Positions 6,578-10,606 of a stretch of 10,606 nucleotides of DNA are shown piece after piece. Each line of letters opens with the position of its first letter. Positions within the stretch are counted from its first letter, which is position 1. The stretch comes from a bacterium. Its GTDB lineage: Bacteria; Tectomicrobia; Entotheonellia; Entotheonellales; Entotheonellaceae. The stretch is from the NCBI GenBank assembly GCA_027294925.1, contig JAPULM010000636.1:1-10606 (forward strand). Reading direction: 5' to 3'. The notes below the pieces were generated by a model. It saw only the letters and a program-made list of their open reading frames with translations, was not told the origin of the DNA and made no database searches. Position numbers and translations under genes: made by a program.

Positions 6578-7477
6578 TTAGGGACGTGTGGTCGAAGACT
6601 TTTGCAAAGGAAGGAGGCGTGCGGCTAACCAAATTTTAAGAAAAGTGCCTAATGCGATCAAAATCTTACGGGCCGTGGATAAACTCACCCGTCCTTTGAA
6701 TACATTGTAGCGGCGGCGGATGATTTTGCGTAACGTGGCGCGATAAATAGCGGCCATAATTTCGGGCGCGATAAGGCGGGCCTTATCACCGGGTAGCAGA
6801 GCAGCTTGTGCTTTGTGGTAATATTCAATAGCGCGTCGCGCCTGAAACGACATCAGGTCTACAAATTCAGGCGTAAACTGATGCTGTAAAAGAGCCGTTT
6901 CAGGATACTTGAATGCCTGCAGATCTTCGATCGGTAAGTAGATGCGGCCGCGCTCGGCGTCTTCTTTGATATCGCGTATAATGTTGGTCAATTGTAGCGC
7001 GACGCCAATCTGTCTAGCGTAGACCTGGACACCTGGGTGGGTATAGCCGAAGGTTTCGATACAAATGAGTCCTACCACAGAGGCGACCCGATAACAATAT
7101 TGTTCCAGCTCAGTAAAAGTGGGGTAGCGTTGGATGGAGAGGTCCATCTCAACACCGTCAATAAGTTCGTTAAAATAATGTTTGGGTATGGCGTAGGTGG
7201 TAATGACCGGCCGCAGTGCCTGAGTGATGATATGTGTCGGTTTGCCGGCATAGCAGCGGTCTAATTCTAGCCGCCATTCGGTTAATAAAGTTTGCGGTGA
7301 CGTGTTGATGTGTTCTTCGTCGGCGATGTCGTCGCAGTAGCGACAAAACGCATAGACAGCGTATATCGCCTGGCGTTTGGGCAAGGGTAGGAACAAAAAC
7401 GCATAATAAAAATTTTTTGCATGATGCTTCGTGACCTCGCGGCAATAGGCAGAGGCTGCATGCGTATTGTGTGTCAC
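6578..7477 (-). CDS. hpnD: Squalene/phytoene synthase family protein, probably presqualene diphosphate synthase HpnD
   Basis: This 299-residue trans-isoprenyl diphosphate synthase has the first Asp-rich motif DDIAD (49-53) after FYYAFLFLPLPKRQAIYAVY, and the second in RDIKED (168-173), followed by AERGRIYLP. DGVEMDL (107-113) is a further family motif. Such enzymes join two farnesyl (or geranylgeranyl) diphosphates. The F-Y-Y-x-F segment before the first motif fits HpnD (farnesyl diphosphate to presqualene diphosphate) better than HpnC, which usually has a FPVAS-type segment. A phytoene synthase (CrtB) is the main alternative, notable because a carotenoid-type gene lies nearby. The start is GTG, with AGGA 10 bases upstream. 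It is first in a short operon with the zinc dehydrogenase and divergent from hpnM. HpnC and HpnE, its usual partners, are not in the window. Confidence 0.85.
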   Translation of the reverse strand: MTHNTHAASAYCREVTKHHAKNFYYAFLFLPLPKRQAIYAVYAFCRYCDDIADEEHINTSPQTLLTEWRLELDRCYAGKPTHIITQALRPVITTYAIPKHYFNELIDGVEMDLSIQRYPTFTELEQYCYRVASVVGLICIETFGYTHPGVQVYARQIGVALQLTNIIRDIKEDAERGRIYLPIEDLQAFKYPETALLQHQFTPEFVDLMSFQARRAIEYYHKAQAALLPGDKARLIAPEIMAAIYRATLRKIIRRRYNVFKGRVSLSTARKILIALGTFLKIWLAARLLPLQKSSTTRP

Positions 7478-7771
7478 CTTAACTTGATCCTGCTGCTATC
7501 CGGAACCAAACTGCAGAACCCGCATTCGATTCCTACGTGGTTTTTAGGCAGCACCGTAGGGGTAAGTGGCGCTGCACTGGCGTGCTTGACAGATGCTGAT
7601 CTATTGTCTCAGATCCGGGCTGATGGCACAACGCTGATTGTCGTTTTTTTGCTTCCGGTTGACAGAAGACGAGGGGGTTTGCTTTACTTAATGCAACAAC
7701 ATGCTTGGTTGTTTTTAGAGATGTTGTGCCGAGTCTTTTTGACAAAGACATCCGGACCAAGAGGTGTGAGT
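7478..7771. promoter_or_regulatory. Divergent promoter region between hpnD and hpnM
   Basis: The 294 bases between the two divergent hopanoid genes hold two consensus TTGACA boxes on the plus strand (7586-7591 and 7659-7664). The first has a poor TCAGAT 17 bases later, inside an inverted repeat GATCT-N8-AGATC (7598-7615). On the minus strand, TTGTGC followed by GACAAT at 17 bases (near 7640-7610) is a weak candidate for hpnD. A 7-bp hairpin ACAACAT/ATGTTGT (7696-7702 and 7721-7727) would fall in the hpnM leader. I see no coding potential here beyond frame shadows. Confidence 0.45.
7659..7688 (+). promoter_or_regulatory. Candidate promoter of hpnM
   Basis: TTGACA (7659-7664) is followed after 18 bases by TTTACT (7683-7688). 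Transcription would begin near 7695, giving a leader of about 75 bases to the hpnM ATG. The -35 is perfect and the -10 matches 4 of 6 bases. Confidence 0.45.
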
Positions 7772-8383
7772 ATGCGATTCGGAGTTTGGCTTTTAAGTAC
7801 GCTTATTTATGCCGTTGCACTAGGATCGTTTGATAGCACAATGGCGTCTGCGGCTGAGCATCCGACGAATCAAGTACAGCGTCTCATTCAGGCGATTGGC
7901 ACGATGAAATCGGCTGATAACGGACATCTTGCCTCAGAACGCATGGCACACCATACGAGCGCGGCGCAGCAGGCTAACGCTATTCTCGATATTGCCGGGG
8001 TCGGACAATGGGCGCTTGGCAAACATTGGCGGGTCCGGACGCCGGCTGAGCGAGTGGAATTTATCGCCTTGCTCGAAGCGCTATTCACTAAAGTTGCCTA
8101 TCCCAAGACGGCGGCGTTTTTTACGGATTACAAGATTGAGGTTCTTGATGAGCGGATTAATGGAACGCGAGCGATGGTTCGAACAACGGTGCATGATCCG
8201 AAAGAAGGTCTGATCGCGGTCGATTACCGTCTCATTCAAAATAACGGTAGCTGGCGGGTGCGCGATATTTTGCTTGACGATGTCAGCCTCGCAACCAATC
8301 TAAGATCCCAGTTTAACAAGATCATCAGCACGGATTCGTATGGTGAATTACTGCGCCGAATGCGAGTAAAGATAGCCGAATAG
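7772..8383 (+). CDS. hpnM: HpnM, exported MlaC/Ttg2D-family protein of hopanoid clusters
   Basis: This 203-residue protein has a signal peptide: hydrophobic residues 5-18 and a likely cut after A-S-A (25-27). The mature part is a single MlaC/Ttg2D (toluene tolerance, PF05494-type) domain. Visible family features are GVGQWALGKHWRVRTPAERVEF in the first half, and strands with DYRLIQNNGSWRVRDILLDDVSLA in the second half. MlaC proteins are periplasmic phospholipid carriers; the hopanoid version, HpnM, is thought to help hopanoid movement with the RND-type exporter HpnN, which is absent here. I chose ATG 7772 because GAGGTG (7761-7766) lies five bases before it and the signal peptide starts there; the frame stays open upstream to 7421, but that part overlaps hpnD antisense. 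HpnM versus a general MlaC rests mainly on the neighbours hpnH and hpnD. Confidence 0.85.
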   Translation: MRFGVWLLSTLIYAVALGSFDSTMASAAEHPTNQVQRLIQAIGTMKSADNGHLASERMAHHTSAAQQANAILDIAGVGQWALGKHWRVRTPAERVEFIALLEALFTKVAYPKTAAFFTDYKIEVLDERINGTRAMVRTTVHDPKEGLIAVDYRLIQNNGSWRVRDILLDDVSLATNLRSQFNKIISTDSYGELLRRMRVKIAE

Positions 8384-8648
8384 TGTTTTTCTCAGCTAAA
8401 AAAGTATAAATGCTTGAATCTTCCGGTTAATCCCGTTATCTTTCTTGCAGCACGTTAGTGCAGCGTACCGCTATGAAGGGAATAACACTCGCAGTTTTAC
8501 GCATACGCATCTCTGTAAACGGCTTCCCGATTTTGGTTACTAATCTACTCAGGGCATAGAGCAATCACTCCTTTATGCTCATCCCTAACCTATTTCATCG
8601 ACAACAATGCAGATGTTTCCAGTTGTGATAGCGAGGACCTAAAAGCGC
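8384..8648. other. Intergenic region between hpnM and hpnH
   Basis: I see no gene in these 265 bases. There is a candidate sigma-70-type promoter: TTGAAT (8414-8419), a 17-base spacer and TATCTT (8437-8442). It could give hpnH its own start, with a leader of about 200 bases. GAGGA (8633-8637) lies 11 bases before the hpnH ATG. I find no intrinsic terminator for hpnM, so read-through into hpnH is also possible. Confidence 0.4.
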
Positions 8649-9647
8649 ATGAGTATCCCGTTACGCCAGGCCCTGACGGTTGGGGCATACGTTTTGAAAC
8701 AACGGATTAAAGGGCGCCAGCAATATCCCTTGGTATTAATGTTAGAACCCCTATTTCGCTGTAATCTTGCCTGTGCCGGCTGTGGGAAAATTCAGCATCC
8801 GGTACCGATATTGCGAAAAAATTTGTCACCTGAAGACTGTTTTCGTGCTGCTGAAGACTGCGGGGCGCCGGTCGTTTCGATCGCCGGTGGCGAACCGTTG
8901 TTACATCCGCAGATTGATCAAATCACAGCAGGGCTGATTGCCCGTAAAAAGTTTGTTTATCTGTGTACCAATGCCTTATTGCTGGAAAAAGCAATCCCCA
9001 AGTTCAGCCCATCGCCTTATTTCTCTTTTAGTGTGCATTTGGATGGGTTGCGGGAGCGCCATGACGATTTGGTTTGTCGAGATGGAACCTTTGATACGGC
9101 GATACAAGCCATTAAGTCTGCGCATGCCGCAGGATTCCGAGTGACGACAAATACCACGGTATTTGAGGGTGAGTCGCCGCAAGATCTCAGACGCTTTTTC
9201 GACTTTGTATCCACCCTGGGAATTGATGGTATGATGGTTTCACCGGGTTACAGCTACGAAAAGGCGCCGGATCAAGAGAATTTTCTCAAGCGTCAACAGA
9301 CCAAGGATTTATTCCGTGAGATCTTGCAAGGGAAAAAGTGGGATTTTAACCACTCGCCGTTTTTCCTGGACTTTTTACAAGGTAAACGTGAGTATCAATG
9401 TACCCCCTGGGGTAATCCCAATTACAGCGTCTTGGGCTGGCAAAAGCCATGCTATTTGATGGCTGATGGGTATGCCGATACCTTCCAGGAACTGATGGAT
9501 GAAACCCCCTGGGACAAATACGGCACCGGCCGCGACCCGCGCTGTGCCGACTGCATGGTACATTGCGGATATGAGGCTTCGGCGGTAATGGACACGGTCA
9601 GCAATCCGGTGAAAGCCTTACAATCCGCCTTTCAGATGCTACGATAG
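8649..9647 (+). CDS. hpnH: HpnH, radical SAM adenosylhopane synthase
   Basis: HpnH attaches a 5'-deoxyadenosyl group from S-adenosylmethionine to diploptene, giving adenosylhopane, the first step of the C35 side chain. The 332-residue protein has the radical SAM cluster motif C-x3-C-x2-C at Cys38, Cys42 and Cys45, and the SAM-binding GGEP at 80-83. The C-terminal part is of the HpnH-specific type (DUF3463-like), with a conserved late Cys group at 299, 302 and 306. The N-terminal segment with [19 protein letters not shown] is characteristic. Length equals the family norm and no key residue is missing. It follows hpnM on the same strand after 265 bases, and its last 9 bases overlap the end of the convergent carotenoid-type gene. 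The next enzyme, HpnG, is not in the window. Identification is strong. Confidence 0.95.
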   Translation: MSIPLRQALTVGAYVLKQRIKGRQQYPLVLMLEPLFRCNLACAGCGKIQHPVPILRKNLSPEDCFRAAEDCGAPVVSIAGGEPLLHPQIDQITAGLIARKKFVYLCTNALLLEKAIPKFSPSPYFSFSVHLDGLRERHDDLVCRDGTFDTAIQAIKSAHAAGFRVTTNTTVFEGESPQDLRRFFDFVSTLGIDGMMVSPGYSYEKAPDQENFLKRQQTKDLFREILQGKKWDFNHSPFFLDFLQGKREYQCTPWGNPNYSVLGWQKPCYLMADGYADTFQELMDETPWDKYGTGRDPRCADCMVHCGYEASAVMDTVSNPVKALQSAFQMLR

Positions 9648-10538
9648 CTCTGTCATCCTGCCCAGGAAGGCCAGGGGCGAATGTGGAAAATCACGCAGAT
9701 GGGTCGCCACGTCAGCTGCTGTCGCGCGGTTGGTGGGGCGGCGGAGTTGTATGACCGATAGCATCAGCATGGGCATCATAAGGAATAGATCGACCAGACC
9801 CAACAAGTACTCATTGATATAAAATGCTATGAAGACGTTGAAGCCGTAGACACTGAGATACAGCAAGGGTCCCATCAGTCCGCCCATCGGGACCCAACGC
9901 ACCCCCCAGTCCGGCTGCTTCTGAGGGCGGTGTCGAAAGACGCCGTCTATCAAGCGGTGCAAGGTGATGAGTCCAGCCCCAACGATCCCCCAACCTAGGA
10001 AGTTGGCGAGCGGTACGCCAAAGTAGACACCTTCCTCGTAGTATCCATAAATTTGCCCAAGAAACCAACGGGAACCACGCAAGGCAACCGGGTCGATAAT
10101 AAGATCGATGAGCACGAATAACATGACGCTTAGGATAAAGACCGACGGTGAACGACGTATCGCTTTGCTGTCAACGACCTGGATGTCCCCTTTCGTTCGC
10201 CACAAGGGTGCATAGAGAAATAGTGCGGTTGCGTAGCTTGCGTAGGCGAGGAAGGTAAAAGATAACGAATCGATGAAGGGGACGTTGCTGATCCAAAGCT
10301 CTTGCTGGCGCGTGCTATCGAGATAGTAGTAAAAGCCGAAAGGGATGCCGATGCGGGTTGAGCTGTACTCTGATAGAAACACGAAGCCATAACCAACGAT
10401 GGTAAACAACAGGGTGCGTTGCAGGCCGAACTGCAGGGTGCTGGCAGCGAGATAGGCGAATAGAAAGACAAACACATACGGACGCAAGACCACGGTCCCC
10501 ATAAGGAGCGAGATGAGATTTGGGGCAGCGTCAGTCAT
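9639..10538 (-). CDS. Carotenoid biosynthesis (CruF/DUF422-type) multi-pass membrane protein
   Basis: This 299-residue integral membrane protein has about seven hydrophobic helices. Landmarks are [34 protein letters not shown], then [10 protein letters not shown] and [17 protein letters not shown]. The last two are the typical conserved core of CruF and bisanhydrobacterioruberin hydratase-like proteins, which add water to a terminal isoprenoid double bond. I chose ATG 10538 because the stop codon of the upstream gene overlaps it (ATGA), with GGA upstream; a GTG at 10577 in the same frame is an alternative but lies wholly inside the upstream gene. Coupling to a probable hpnA suggests that the substrate may be an isoprenoid connected to hopanoid metabolism rather than a carotenoid. 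No other carotenoid gene is seen, unless the synthase at 6578-7477 is a phytoene synthase. Family call good, activity uncertain. Confidence 0.82.
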   Translation of the reverse strand: MTDAAPNLISLLMGTVVLRPYVFVFLFAYLAASTLQFGLQRTLLFTIVGYGFVFLSEYSSTRIGIPFGFYYYLDSTRQQELWISNVPFIDSLSFTFLAYASYATALFLYAPLWRTKGDIQVVDSKAIRRSPSVFILSVMLFVLIDLIIDPVALRGSRWFLGQIYGYYEEGVYFGVPLANFLGWGIVGAGLITLHRLIDGVFRHRPQKQPDWGVRWVPMGGLMGPLLYLSVYGFNVFIAFYINEYLLGLVDLFLMMPMLMLSVIQLRRPTNRATAADVATHLRDFPHSPLAFLGRMTELS

Positions 10539-10606
10539 CGCCTTTCCGTCATAATATATCGATTGTCCCGGTACCACTGCACCGCCACTTGCATGGCAGG
10601 TTCAAT
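10535..10606 (-). CDS. hpnA: C-terminal end of an upstream gene, probably HpnA (hopanoid-associated sugar epimerase), cut by the window edge
   Basis: On the minus strand the frame entering from the right edge reads IEPAMQVAVQWYRDNRYIM and then TERR before a TGA at 10537-10535. That stop overlaps the ATG of the carotenoid-type gene by four bases (ATGA), a sign of translational coupling. An ending of the form A-x-x-x-A-V-x-W-[FY]-R-x-N-x-Y is what NAD-dependent sugar epimerase/dehydratase proteins of the HpnA type show at their C-terminus. With only 23 codons visible the name is tentative, but a real coding end is well supported by the overlap and by the Gram-negative style of compact operon. 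Confidence 0.6.
   Translation of the reverse strand: MEPAMQVAVQWYRDNRYIMTERR

Noticed and set aside
7586..7614. First TTGACA box (7586) as the hpnM promoter
   Set aside because: Its -10 (TCAGAT) is poor and it lies far upstream; the second box at 7659 has a better partner. Kept only as a note in the intergenic entry.
7421..7771. In-frame N-terminal extension of hpnM
   Set aside because: It runs antisense through the start of hpnD. The signal peptide and ribosome binding site are at 7761-7774.
10539..10577. GTG start 13 codons before the ATG of the CruF-like gene
   Set aside because: It lies within the coding end of the upstream gene. The ATGA overlap at 10538-10535 is the more natural junction.

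Overview
The window looks like a piece of a diderm (Gram-negative) bacterial chromosome of moderate GC content that makes hopanoids. The support is a cluster containing HpnH, HpnM, a HpnD-type squalene/presqualene synthase and the tail of a probable HpnA, plus an AsmA-type envelope protein. I see no signature that fixes the phylum. There are no rRNA or tRNA genes, insertion sequences, CRISPR arrays or phage genes.

Left part (1-4360): about 400 bases without a convincing gene lead to a RidA/YjgF-family gene (+). This converges on a long AsmA-family gene (-). A divergent intergenic gap of 292 bases follows, then a beta-hydroxyacid (3-hydroxyisobutyrate-type) dehydrogenase (+). A gap with two hairpins separates that gene from the next one.

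Middle (4368-5535): a diiron ferritin-like/R2-like protein (-) has its own terminator, a strong ribosome binding site and a -35/-10 promoter. An inverted repeat overlaps the -10 and resembles a TetR-family operator, so this looks like an independently controlled single-gene unit.

Right part (5536-10606) is the hopanoid region. A zinc-dependent MDR alcohol dehydrogenase follows the HpnD-type synthase gene at 13 bases (both -). Divergent from them are hpnM (MlaC/Ttg2D family, exported) and hpnH (radical SAM, adenosylhopane synthesis), both +. Converging on hpnH with a 9-base tail overlap is a seven-helix membrane protein of the carotenoid hydratase (CruF/DUF422) type. Its ATG overlaps the stop codon of an upstream gene, of which only the last 23 codons are in the window and which is probably hpnA.

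Together these genes cover an early step (farnesyl diphosphate to presqualene/squalene), side-chain attachment (HpnH) and membrane handling (HpnM). The cyclase (hpnF/shc), hpnC, hpnE and hpnG are not in the window. The least explained parts are the MDR dehydrogenase and the CruF-like protein, both tied to hpn genes by spacing or overlap, and the diiron protein next door with its palindromic operator.
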